Below are positions 49,163-60,300 of a DNA stretch of 64,000 bases, one piece after another. The notes below the pieces were generated by a model. It saw only the letters and a list, made by a program, of their open reading frames with translations. It was not told where the DNA came from and did no database searches. The first letter of the stretch is position 1. Every line of letters begins with the position of its first letter. Both the position numbers and the translations under genes were made by a program. This DNA comes from Diphasiastrum complanatum (taxonomy: Eukaryota > Streptophyta > Lycopodiopsida > Lycopodiales > Lycopodiaceae): the NCBI GenBank assembly GCA_029204225.1, contig CM055092.1, positions 60,563,401 to 60,627,400 of the forward strand, given 5' to 3'.

Positions 49163-50330
49163 TAGAACAAAGTTCACCTACTTGCTTCTCTGCCTTCAAA
49201 CCACCATGGTTAGAACCAACAAATCCATCAAGTTTGTAGAGCTCACCTTGTCTCTTGCCTTGAGCAATCAAGACTCCATTCCTTTTGACCAAACAATAAT
49301 CACCAACAAATTCCACTTTGAGCCCTTTGTCAACCATTTGACACACACTAAGCACGTTCTTAGTAATGGAAGGTATGAACAAAACATTCTTCAAATGACC
49401 ATTCCTATTTTTAGATGAGAGAAAATAGGAATAATACCAATGCCCTTGATAACAAGTTTACCACCATTGGCCATGTTGATGACCTTCTTTTCTACTTCAT
49501 AAGACACCAAAGAAGTGAAGTACTCTTTGTGACATGTCATATGAAAGCTTGCTCTACTATCAATCCACCATGGATCAATATCTCCATCATTGGTTAGTAA
49601 ACAAGAAGACATAAAAAATATATCATCATTTGAGTTTTGATCACCAATACCATCCTCATCAAAAGTGAAATTGCCTTGCTTCTCTTCTTGATCTTTCTTT
49701 TTCTTGTAGCACTCACTAGTAAAGTGTCCTTTGATGCCACAATAAAAGCACTTCAATTTAGACCTATCTTTCTTCTTATCAAAAGAAGAAGACTCGCCAT
49801 GATCTTGTTCTTTAGATCACTTGCTCTTCTCTTTTCCCTTGAATTTTCCTTTGATGAACATAGCCTCATCTCCATCATGAGATGTCAATGTAGATCCACC
49901 TCTTGCTTGAACTCTTCGTTCACCAACACTTCTTGCAATCCAGCAAGCTTGGCAAAGTCTTTTGTATTTCAAAACTTTGAACAAGTTTATCATGCTCATC
50001 CAACAATCCATTAAGTACAACTTGCACATGTTCTACTTCCTTAATGCTATCATCAATGCATGCTAGCTCATCATTAAGTGCTTTAACTCTCAATATAAAG
50101 GCATGAGCACTCTCTTCCTTCTTTTGAAAACTTTGAAAAATTTATCTTCTTAGGGTTAGTACCCTAGATGTAGACTTGGATTCATAAAGCTTCCTCAAAG
50201 CTTCCCAAGCCTCCAAATATGTGCACTTACCAATCTCCTTGAGTAGCTCAATAGTAACATTCATCTTGATCATGTGTAGAACTTTCTTTGGCCTCTTGTC
50301 ATACTTCCCTTGATCTTGTTGTGCCATGGG
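49163..50330 (-). pseudogene. Reversed copia gag-protease fragment between LTR A and LTR B
   Basis: On the minus strand gag includes MAQQDQGKYDKRPKKVLHMI (start 50327) and the YLEAWEALRKLYE block. It ends in a CCHC zinc knuckle (CFYCGIKGHFTSECYKKKK, about 49697-49753). The protease follows with WWIDSRASFHMTCHKEYF, where the active-site DSGA motif reads DSRA, then NVLFIPSITKNVLSVCQM and VKRNGVLIAQGKRQGELYKL. Stops and frame changes lie between the pieces. No LTR of its own is present and it abuts LTR B directly. Confidence 0.8.
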
Positions 50331-50336
50331 TCTTTC

Positions 50337-51529
50337 TGTTGGATTATTCTCCTTCTTACTAATTGACTAATCGATTTTAATCCTCATCCATTGTTTATCC
50401 AGTTCTGTGGATTTTCCCATGTTTTTACACAGTCTGTAGATTTACAAGTGTTTTACACAGTCTGCAGAAATACACGGAGTTTGACAACAATGTCGTATTT
50501 TCTCTCTCTACAATCCAAATACCGTCGCCTGTGAGGAATTACGTGTAAGAATGCAGTGTTGCCTTTTTCTTATTTTTCGCCTGTCAGAATTTGCGAGTAA
50601 AAATGCAGAGTCGCATTTAACGCATTTTTTCAAAGTGCCTCAAATGTTAAGGAAATGACTCTAGCAAAGTGTGGGGCTACCCTAAATGAGATTTTATAAC
50701 ACTGTCGTCTTTTTCGCAAAAAGCCAACACTGTCGCCTTTTTACGGCACTGTGGCCTGTGACAGTTTTAGTTCATTTCTGCAGAGTGACAGTTTTAGTTC
50801 ATTTATGCAAACAAACTGTTTACGGCCAATTTTCACTGCTTATCAGCAATCAATTTCTAAGAAGGAACTGGATGAATGCCAACAGACACCAGCCAACTGG
50901 CAATCGCATTTGATGACCTAATTACTTAGTATAAATCAGTTGTTCATACATCTCTTTTCAAGTTCTGAAGCAACGCATCAACATTGTGAATTGTGAAAGA
51001 GTTGAGTGTTATTACACGACGCTTCCTGCGCCCTTATCAAGTAGATCATTCATAATCAGAAAGTATTGTTGTTAGCTCTCTATCAACTCTCTTGAGCATT
51101 CTAGCTCAGTCTTTTAGAGATTTATTTTAGAGTTGCTATTGCACTACTGCTTATCAGTAGATTTGCTTATTATCAAACTTATTCTCAGTTACTCAGAGAC
51201 AACTTAGAGTGCGCGATTTTTATCCGCTATTGTCTTGCGTTCATTAGCATCTGATTTGTTTTTCTGAATCAATACTATTTCTTTATTGCGTTCAGTATGT
51301 GTCAGAATGCATACATCTCTGTATTGCTTTTGTAACTGATAGAAATTGTCTGAGAATTCAATACTTTATGTTTGGCTACATAATCACTTAGTATTTAGCG
51401 ATTTCAAAGCTAGTTGCTAAAGATTGGACGTGATTTTCATCACTACTGCTTTGTTTTATTTTTTATAGGCGTAGTCATGCATTGGAAGTAGGAAGTTTCC
51501 GCATTACATTATCTATCCTATTTCTGACA
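50337..51529 (+). repeat. Copia LTR B
   Basis: 1193 bp from TGTTGGATTATTC to TTTCTGACA, followed by TGGTATCAGAGCG at 51530. It is closely related to LTR A and LTR C. It serves as the 5' LTR of the copia body 51530-58531. Confidence 0.85.
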
Positions 51530-51735
51530 TGGTATCAGAGCGTTGATTCTTCTTCAGGGCCTAATACTATTTCGATATCAGAGCGAAAGCTCTAATACTT
51601 GATATCTTTCGCGATATCAAATTGATATTATATTCTTCAGTTTCTTTTATCGTTTCTGTATCAGATAATTGATTTCCTATTGCTAGCAAAACTACATCTT
51701 AGCGACATCGATACACTCGACAGACTAAGTTCCAG

Positions 51736-54117
51736 ATGGATTCTCAAAGTGAAGCTGGTCTTATTGCAGACAAGCTGAATGGATCCAATTATCATTTGTG
51801 AAAATCTAAGATGAAGACCTTGCTAATCGCCAATGAGTTATGGGATGTTGTTACAGGTACAGAAGTAAAACCTTCAAAGTGGAAATCGAAGGATGGTAAA
51901 GCTTTTGCACTTTTTATCCTCAATATATCATATATACAGATTGGACACGTAGCTGAATCTAATTCTTCACAAGCGCAATAACCATGAGATCAAGGATTTC
52001 TGAATTCTCCAAGAGAAGAATGTAGCCAAGCAACCTGATCAACAAGCAAACACAATTTCATCATCTCCCCAGGTCGAAGTGGACGAAGGCGCATTCATGG
52101 TCAAAGACCAAAGCGCATTTTTGGATGATTCGTGGTTTCTGGATTCTAGAGCAACTCAACACATGACCAATCACCGTGAGATTTTCAACTCCTACACGCC
52201 TTACAACACGAAGAAATCTGTTCATCTTGGTGACAATAGTACTCACACTATTGAAGGTGAAGACACTGTAAGATTGCGATTCCAACATGATCAATTTAAA
52301 CTACTATCAAAGGTCTTATATGTTTCTAAACTCTCTACAAATCCATTATCAATAAGTAGAATTACGGATTTAGGTCATAAGGTAGAATTTGAATCTGATC
52401 AATGCAAAATTATTGATAGGAGTAATAAGATTCTTGCACTCGGCAAGAGACAAGGTTACTTATATAGATTGGCACATTGTTATTTTGAGTCTAGTCAAGC
52501 CTTGAAAACCTCTGTTCTTGTCAATAAAGTATTATTATGGAATCATCACTTAGGACACTTGAATTATGAGCAACAATACATTACCTCCTATTCGCCTCAG
52601 TCAAATGGTCTTGCTGAGAGAAAGAACAGAACCTTAGTTGAATTGGCAAAGTGCATGTTATCACATGCGACACTTCCAAAGTCCTTCTGGGCTGAAGCTG
52701 TTTCAACAACAACCTATATTCAAAACAGATGTCCTACTAAAGGGGTCTCAGACAAAACACCATTCGAAGTTTGGACAGGTACCAAACCTGCTCTATCAAA
52801 CTTACGAGTTTTTGGATGTACTGCTTTTGCGCAGATACCTCGTGATCTCAGGAAGAAGCTCGACTTCCAGAGTACCAAATGTATTTTCATCAGCTACACT
52901 ACTTTAAATCAAGCCTACAAGTTGTTCGATCCCATCGAGTCAAAGATATTCACTAGCCGGGATGTCATCTTCATCGAAGATCAGTTTCAAGACCTCAAAG
53001 GAAAAGGCAGTCCCTATATAGCCGACCTGTCAAATTCTCTTGACATATTACACTTTCCAGTTCTTCAGTCGACTATTCCCATAAAAGGTCCAAGCTCTTC
53101 TACTTTTGACGAACAACAAATCAATGGTGAATCAGAAGATGATGATGTTGCAGTTTAACAACTATTGTATGATGGAAATGATCAACTTCCTCTATTTTCC
53201 AGAAGATCTTCAAGAGCAAGCAAACCACCTAACTAGTATATCGACGAGTCTGCAGCCTATCTTGTTCAGGAACCGACGTCTGTCCAAGAGGCACTCAGTC
53301 ATCTTGATTTAGATCTCTGGAAAGAAGCTATGGATAAAGAGTATTCATCTCTTATCAAGAACCAGACATGGATAATTGTCGAATTACCTAGTTGATTGCA
53401 AATGGATTTTCAAAGTCAAGTACAATGCAGATGGAAGCATCAACAGAAGAAAGACACGACTTGTCACCAGAGGATTTTCTCAGGTATCCAATGTCGATTA
53501 CGTTGAGACCTTCAATCCAGTAGTCAAGCATTCTTCTATTCGACTTTTGCTATCATTTGCCGCTGAAGCAGATTTGGAAATACATCAAATGGATGTACAG
53601 ACAACATATCTCAATGGAGTTATCAAAGAAGACATTTAGATGGTGCAACCCGAAGATTATATTATCGAGGGTAAACACAATCATGTGTGTAAACTTCATA
53701 AGGCACTTTATGGCTTGAAGAAATCTACTCAACCATGATTTCAAAGGATCAATACTTTCCTTATTGATCACGGCTCTACACCTAGCTCTTCAGATTCAAA
53801 TGTTTACTTCAAAGTAGTGCAACAATTTTTTATGATTATCACTTTATACGTGGATGATACATTGCTTTTCAGCAACAGGCTCGATCTGATAAAAGAGGCC
53901 AAGACAATGCTATCTTCCGAATTCGACATGACTGATATGGGCGAAGCTCATTTCTGCCTTGGTATACAAATCCACAGAGACAGAAAACAGAAGTTGGTCT
54001 ACATTACACAACAGAGGTACATCTACAATATGTTAGTCAATTATAATTTGATTGATTGCAAGTTAGCTCTCTCACCAATGGAACCAGGTCTCAAATTGTC
54101 AAAGGACCAGTGTTCCC
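51736..54117 (+). pseudogene. Outer copia gag-protease-integrase-RT, broken
   Basis: Gag begins MDSQSEAGLIADKLNGSNYH at 51736 and meets a stop (TGG to TGA) in the LWKSKMK block; most of gag is then missing. From 52079 a 359-codon frame carries the protease (WFLDSRATQHMTNH, active site DSRA instead of DSGA) and the pre-integrase HHLGHLN block. It then jumps directly to SYSPQSNGLAERKNRT, so about 115 residues with the first integrase aspartates are deleted. The C-terminal block VFGCTAFAQIPRDLRKKLD follows. RT starts near 53376 (CKWIFKVKYNADGS), contains the first catalytic Asp region (HQMDVQTTYLNG), stops near 53637 and 53737, then the YVDD box (about 53847-53858). It is cut at about 54117 and fused to another copia. 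Confidence 0.85.
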
Positions 54118-57100
54118 AAACAATTTATGAGACGCAGCAGATCTTGCATCTCAACAATCAGCTTCTGAATATGAAGTGGGACGGCAATGATCTAGACAAG
54201 TATGCTGGGAAGATGAAAGCCATCTTCGATCAATTGGCAGCTGGGGATCAGACTCATGCGATCCCGCCAGAGCAGCAGCTATTACACTTTATAAGAACTT
54301 TACCATATCCCTACTACAGTCTAAGGTCAATACTCATGAGGATGCCTAAAATGACATTCAGCGATGCTACTAAAGTTGTAAAGGATGAAGTCATCATGAG
54401 AGATCATTATGACTCTCAAGACAACGAGGACCAAGCATCCATTGTCAGAAGAAAACAGAAAGCAAGAGTGCAGAAGCCAAGCACATCTTCAACAAGAGAT
54501 GATGCAGCTCAAATCCATCTGTAGTATGCAACTACTGCAAGAAGAAAGGCCACTTGGAGAAAATTTGTTGGGGAAATCGCAACAACATCTGCATTCATTG
54601 CAAGAAAAAGGGACACTCAACATTCGATTGCTGGTTTAATCCCAAGAATAAAAACAAAGACAAGGCACATACTACAGAATCTTCCCATCAAGAAGAAGAC
54701 CCAGAGCAAGCTATGACAACAAGAGATGTGTACAATGCACACTCAAACCTAAAGATCGTCATAGACTCAGGAGCCACCTCGCACATCACGTGCAAAAGGA
54801 AAGTCCTGAAAGACTACAAGACCTCCAATGGAGACAGAGAAGTCATCTTGGGAGACAATAGCAAGCACCATGTCATGGGGACATGAACTCTACGTATGAA
54901 GACCACATCTGGCTATAAAGACTTAGAGGGAGTTCTGCATGTTCCCACACTAAAAAGTGTTTGTTATCAGTAGCAAAGATCACTATGATACCAATCGAAT
55001 CCTAGTGACAACTAAAAGAAAAAGCAACTTGTAAAGGACTATGATACCAATCGAATCCTAGTGATAACTAAAAGAAAAGGCAACTTGAAACGAACAAGTG
55101 TCTAAAATCCTACTGATCAGGTTCTTGTCACTTCAGATGAAAAAAAAAATGAACTATGGACAAGAGGATGTTCCATTGCAGCATCAGCACACTCTATAGA
55201 ATGTCAAGGAGCAAAATGGCAGAAGGCATGGACGTGACAGACAGAAAGATCAGTTTGTGTGAATCATGTTTCAAGGGCAAGCAGCACCGTGAAGCATTCA
55301 AATTCGAATGAGTATAGACGAAGGAGGTTCTTGGACTGATACATAGCGATCTTTGTGGGCCTATAAAGGTTCCATCTATATCCGGATTGCAGTACTTCGC
55401 TACATTTATTGATGATTACACGCACATGACATTTGTCTACTTCTTGAAGAAAAAGTCTGATGTGTTTATAGTTCTTAAACAGTTCAAAAGTTTAGCTGGA
55501 ACATAGACATGAAGAAAAATCAAAGTTCTGAGATCTGATAATGGTGGAGAATACACCAGTACAAATTTCAAGAACTTCTGCTAGCATGAAGGAATTGAAA
55601 GACAATATACAGTGCCTTACACACCACAACACAACGGGGTAGCAGAAAGAAAGAATCAGACCCTGATGGAAGCAGCAAGGTGCATGATGATGCAGGCAAA
55701 GCTGTCAAAATTTCTTTGGGCAGAAACTATACTAATAGCCATCTATCTACAGAATAAGAGCATGATAGCTGCTGTAAGAAATGCCACACCCTATGAAGTC
55801 TAGACTAGTGACAAACCCAACCTGTCGCATATCAGAGTGTTTGGTTGTAGGGCATACGTGCATGTGCCTTAGAAAAAGAGGTCCAAGCTTGATGAAAAAT
55901 CAAAACCCATGATATTCGTGGGACATGCGATCAATTCACCTAGCTACAGGTTGTATGATCCTGAAACCACTAAGGTGCAAGTAAGCAGAGATGTCAAGTT
56001 TGGTGAGGAGACATTCCAAGAAGATGCAGACCAGACTGGTTATCAATTCTTTGATCTGACTCCTTACACCTCTGATTGGACTGAAGAGGTAGAGAAGACT
56101 GCTATAGAGTCGCGTGATCAAGAAGATCAACAAGCGATTGAGCGACAAGAGTCGTAGTCCCCACAACAACCAATACAATATGAACAGCCGAAGAATCTAA
56201 TTGAGCCAAGACGCTCTGACAGAGGCTATTGAGAAAGTTGCAGCAAATAGCTGCGATGATAACCGATGTCTGATGACAACAGAACCCGAAACTTACTCAG
56301 AAGCAATTGCAAGTAAGGAATCAGAAGAATGGAGGAAGGCAATGCAGGAGAAAATCGATTCAATGCATAAAAATGAAGCGTGGACACTAGAGCAACCACC
56401 AGAAGGAAGAAAATTTGTGGACTGCAAATGGGTCTACAAACTAAAGTTAAAACCGGATGGGAGTGATGAGCAATACAAGGCCAGATTGGTAGCCAAGGGG
56501 TATTCTCAGAAATATGGAGTAGACCACCAAGAGACATTCTCCTCTATGGTAAAACAGTCTACCATTCGCCTCCTATTTGCTTTAGCTATATCACATTCCT
56601 TATTTTTCCATCATATTGATATCAAGACTGCATTCCTTCATGGATTTCTCGATGAAGAGATCAATATGAGACAGCTAGAAGGCTTCCACAACCAAGAATT
56701 TCCTGATCTGTGCTGTAAACTGAAGAAGTGCATTTATGGGGTAAAGCAAGCCACAAGAGCTTGGCATAAGAGAATGTCTGAATTTTTTTATCTCTATTGG
56801 TTTTAGAAGATTAGTTTCAGACAATGATGTCTTTATTAAGACTGAAGATTATAGTTTCTTTAATCTTAGTTGTATTTGTTGATGACACTCTAATGTTTGG
56901 TAATGACTTAGAGATGATAAAAGAAACCAAGGATCTTATAGGACGAGAGCTCGAAATAACAGACCTTGGTGAGGCTAAGAAATTCCTAGGAATAGAAATC
57001 GCTAGGAATAAAATAACAGGAACTATAAAACTTTCTCAGGATAGTTATGCCTGTAAAATTCTAGCAGACTATGCAATGTTAGAATGCAAAGGAAAGGAAA

Positions 57101-57487
57101 CTCCTCTGGCACTTGGAGTAAAACTTTCTAAAGAAGACTGTCCAAGGATTGAGCAGGAAGAATTCGAAATGAGTAATATACCTTTTCAAAATCTGATCGG
57201 AGCTCTAATGTACCTGACTGTATGCACTCGACCAGATTTGGCCTTTCCTGTTTATGCTTTAGCACAATTTTCTAACAATCCAGGAAAGTACCATTGGGAG
57301 CTAGGTAAGAGAATCTTACGATATCTCAAGCAAACCATGGATTTTGGCATTGTCTATTTTAAGCCAGATGAATCCACTCTGAAGGCATATAGCCGATGTT
57401 ATGACCAAGCCCCTTGCAAAACAACTGTTCAAAAAACACAGGACAAAAATGGCAGTCAGCTGAAAGAATCTTCAGTTCAAGAGGGAG
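54118..57487 (+). pseudogene. Inner copia gag-protease-integrase-RT, fused into the outer element
   Basis: The frame passes from outer RT (LKLSKDQCSQ) straight into a UBN2-type gag (TIYETQQILHLNNQLLNMKW) without an LTR. Next come two zinc knuckles (about 54530-54640; CIHCKKKGHSTFDC is the second), a protease with an intact IVIDSGATSHITC site (about 54757), and integrase blocks near 55260-55560 (CESCFKGKQHR, IHSDLCGP-like, LRSDNGGEYTS). These are followed by PYTPQHNGVAERKN (55612) and VFGCRAYVHVP. RT runs from about 56410 (FVDCKWVYKLKLKPDG, HHIDIKTAFLHGF) and through a frameshift near 56805 to the catalytic box reading FVDD (about 56875) and TRPDLAFPVYALAQF. RNase H is missing. At least five stops are present. 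Confidence 0.85.
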
Positions 57488-57960
57488 TGTTGGAAAAAAA
57501 ACTTCACTTTCCTTCATCCCTGGATACGTCCACGCGGGACGAATCAGATCTCGCAAAGGCGGCCGCAAGTGCAATCCGCAAGTACAATAGAATCAGATAA
57601 CCGTAACTAATTAGGTGCTATAACGCGGCTATTAGTTTTACAAGAAAAGCTTAGAAGAAGATGTAAAGATAGAATATAAATTTATGCAAACGAAGCGAAA
57701 AAAGAATAAAATCAGAGAGAGAGAGAAGGAGAGAGTGAGATAGAAGAGAAGCCGATATAGCTATAGAATAGAAAACAAAAACTATCACGCTGACAAGCGG
57801 TAGACTGTAAACTCTTAACCAAAAAGAGATTTATAAAGCAATAAGTCTTTCTATCAGTTCTTTTTTGCTATGTATGCATCAATGATAGTATTGTTTATGT
57901 GTATATTGTTGTTTCTAATGAATGGATCATATTGACTTGGCAATCAAAAGTTAGCTGTAG
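57488..57960 (+). repeat. Inner copia 3' LTR (3' end uncertain)
   Basis: A purine tract GAGGGAG is followed by TGTTGGAAAAAAAAC, the usual polypurine-LTR junction. The LTR has no partner in the window, so its end cannot be fixed. A GA-rich stretch lies at 57714-57755. Sequence from about 57961 to 58221 is unassigned. Confidence 0.55.
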
Positions 57961-58221
57961 ATTTGTGATGTGCAAAAACTAGCGCAGAAAGTTTTTGTCG
58001 GGTTTTTTGCATTTTTTGGGATTTTCGCATTCTCTCTCTTCGGCATTTTCGCATATTTTCCAATACAGTTAAAATGTGCCTAAGTGCGTAAAATACACTA
58101 AGTTTCGCATACTTCAAATTTTTCGCTTTCTCGAAAAATGCGACAATTACAAACCAATGCATGCTTCCGCATCCTAAAAATTGCTAGCTGCAATTGAGAC
58201 AAAAACAATCAGTTTTGCTTC

Positions 58222-58524
58222 AGGTTGAAAAACTTACTCTCAGATATCGGTCTGAATCAATATGCTCTGATGACATTATTTTGTGATAATCAAGGTGAAA
58301 TTGCTTTATCAGCCAACCCTAGATTTCATTCTAGGAGTAAGCACATTGAACTGAAGTATCATTTCGTCAGAAGCAAAGTTCTCAACGAAGAGGTCAGGTT
58401 GCAGTACTGTAGAACACAAGATATGACAACAGATATTTTTACCAAAGCATTAAGTTTGAAAGCACACGGAATATTCTGTGTAGAACTAAGTTTGAAGGTC
58501 AAGGCATTCAAGGATTCAGATTAA
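58222..58524 (+). pseudogene. Outer copia RNase H C-terminal end
   Basis: The frame RLKNLLSDIGLNQ, LFCDNQGEIALSANPRFHSR, KHIELKYHFVRSKV and MTTDIFTKAL is the conserved C-terminal part of copia RNase H. It belongs to the outer element, because a polypurine tract (AAAGGGGAG, 58523-58531) and LTR C follow directly. Confidence 0.85.
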
Positions 58525-58531
58525 AGGGGAG

Positions 58532-59191
58532 TGTTGGAGTATTACCCTTCTTACTAATCGACTAATCAGTTTTAATCCTCATCCATTTTTTATCCAGTTC
58601 TGTGAATTTTCTCGTGTCTTTACACAGTCTGCAGATTTACAAATGTTTTTACACAGTCTGCACAAATACACGGAGTTTGACAACAGTGTCACATTTTCTC
58701 TCTCTACAATCCAGATACTGTCCCCTATCAGGAATTACGTGTAAAAATGCAGTGTCGTCTTTTTCGCATTTTTCACCTGTCAGGATTTGCAAGTAAAAAT
58801 GCAAAGTCTTATTTTTCGCATTTTTTCAAAGTGCCTTAAATGTTAAAGAAATGACTCTGACAAAGTGTGGGGCTACCCTAAATGAGACTTTATGACATTG
58901 TCGTCTTTTTCGCAAGAAGCCGACACTGTCACCTTTTTGCGACACTGTCGCCTATGGCAGTTTTAGCTCATTATGCAGACATACTGTTTATGGCCAATTT
59001 TCACCGCTTATCAACAATCAATTTCTGAAAAGGAATTGGATGAATGCCAGCGGACACCAGCCAACTGGCAATCGCATTTGACGACCTAATTACTTAGTAT
59101 AAATCAGTTGTTCATACATCTCTTTTCAAGTTCTGAAGCAGCGCATCAACATTGTGAATTGTGAAGGAGTTGAGTGTTATTACATGACGCT
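58532..59191 (+). repeat. Copia LTR C, 3'-truncated
   Basis: It starts TGTTGGAGTATTACC and follows LTR B up to GTGTTATTACATGACGCTT. The last 480 or so bases are missing and unrelated sequence begins. It is the 3' LTR of the outer copia. Confidence 0.8.
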
Positions 59192-59262
59192 TTCACAAAT
59201 CGTTTTTTATTTATGTTTTGAAACTATTACTAAAACATTGGACCCTTTACATTATGCTAGAC

Positions 59263-60163
59263 CATAGATGCACCACGATTCTGAATCGCGATTCGAAAAA
59301 TAACCAGAATCGTGCAAAATCGTTTTTTTTTTTGAATTTTTTTTGGGCAATATGGGTATCGGATGAAAGCTTTGATTCAAAATATTATTATTGTGTAGTT
59401 TGCCGACTGTTTCGGGTGTAGGATGGTCCAGTTCAGGTGCATTAATCCATGTTGGATTCTATCAAAGATAAAAATTCAAAACTAACTTCTAACATGTTCG
59501 TTACGACCACAAATGGTCCCAGTAAGTGTGTTTTCGCTCAGGGAGTTGGAAAGCCAAATCATGAAGAGGCCTTACCGTCAGGGGGTGGGCGTTGCCTCCC
59601 AAACCCCCCACCGGCGGGCTACCGCCCCCCGAACCCCCCATAGGACTTCTTGCTATATAGACATTGTAATCTAGCCATCTCCTAACCATCATGGGCTCAC
59701 AGCAGACCTCATACTAACAGCAGGGGGGGCGCTGCCCCTCTTGCACCCCCCCCCCCCCCCCCCTGCACCCCACATAGATAAAAATGAGATCCAAATGTGC
59801 GTCGATAAGGGCCCAACTGTATGCACATTGCACTCACATCTCCAGTGAAATGATTGCAAAAGTGATCATCATCCATAGAGTTGATAGCCCAAGCTGTAGC
59901 ATTTGCCATTAACAATTACTAAGAACCAAAGCAAATAACAACCAAATAGCACTGACTTTTATCTGTTTGTGCCCTATCTACTGCACTTTTGGGAGGCAAA
60001 ACGCCGGTTTGACCATTGCTCCTCTAAAAAAATTTCAACCATAAGCTATTTTTTCAATTTATTATTATTATTACTATTATTATTTTACAATTCTAGGTTC
60101 AGAATCGCGATTTGCAGAATCGCAGTTCCCGGACCCAACGAATCGCGATTTTGTGCAACTATG
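59263..60163. mobile_element. Non-autonomous hAT-like element
   Basis: Ends CATAGATGCAC and (reversed) CATAGTTGCAC form a terminal inverted repeat, with AATCGCGATT words repeated near both ends. TGCTAGAC (59255-59262) and TGCTAAAC (60164-60171) are an 8-bp target duplication with one mismatch, as hAT elements make. The 901-bp body has no transposase. It carries a GC-rich core with CCCCCC/GGGGGG words and an 18-C run (59746-59763). Confidence 0.7.
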
Positions 60164-60171
60164 TGCTAAAC

Positions 60172-60300
60172 TTGCAATTGTCCATTTGAGAGTATTTGAA
60201 TGCAACAATTATGCACATGCACCGAATGAAAAAGCCAAAAACTGGATACGAACTCAGTCAAGGACATTTCTTGGATACACTAACATGGAAAAGGCATAGC
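60172..60300 (+). pseudogene. Copia integrase C-terminal relic
   Basis: The plus frame reads LRVFECNNYAHAPNEKAKNW and then TFLGYTNMEKA. This resembles the copia LRVFGCxAYVHVP-K...FLGY block, with a stop soon after. No other domain is nearby. Confidence 0.45.

Noticed and set aside
59501-59692. Gly/Pro-rich frames over the GC-rich block
   Set aside because: Composition artefact of poly-C/poly-G words inside the hAT-like element.
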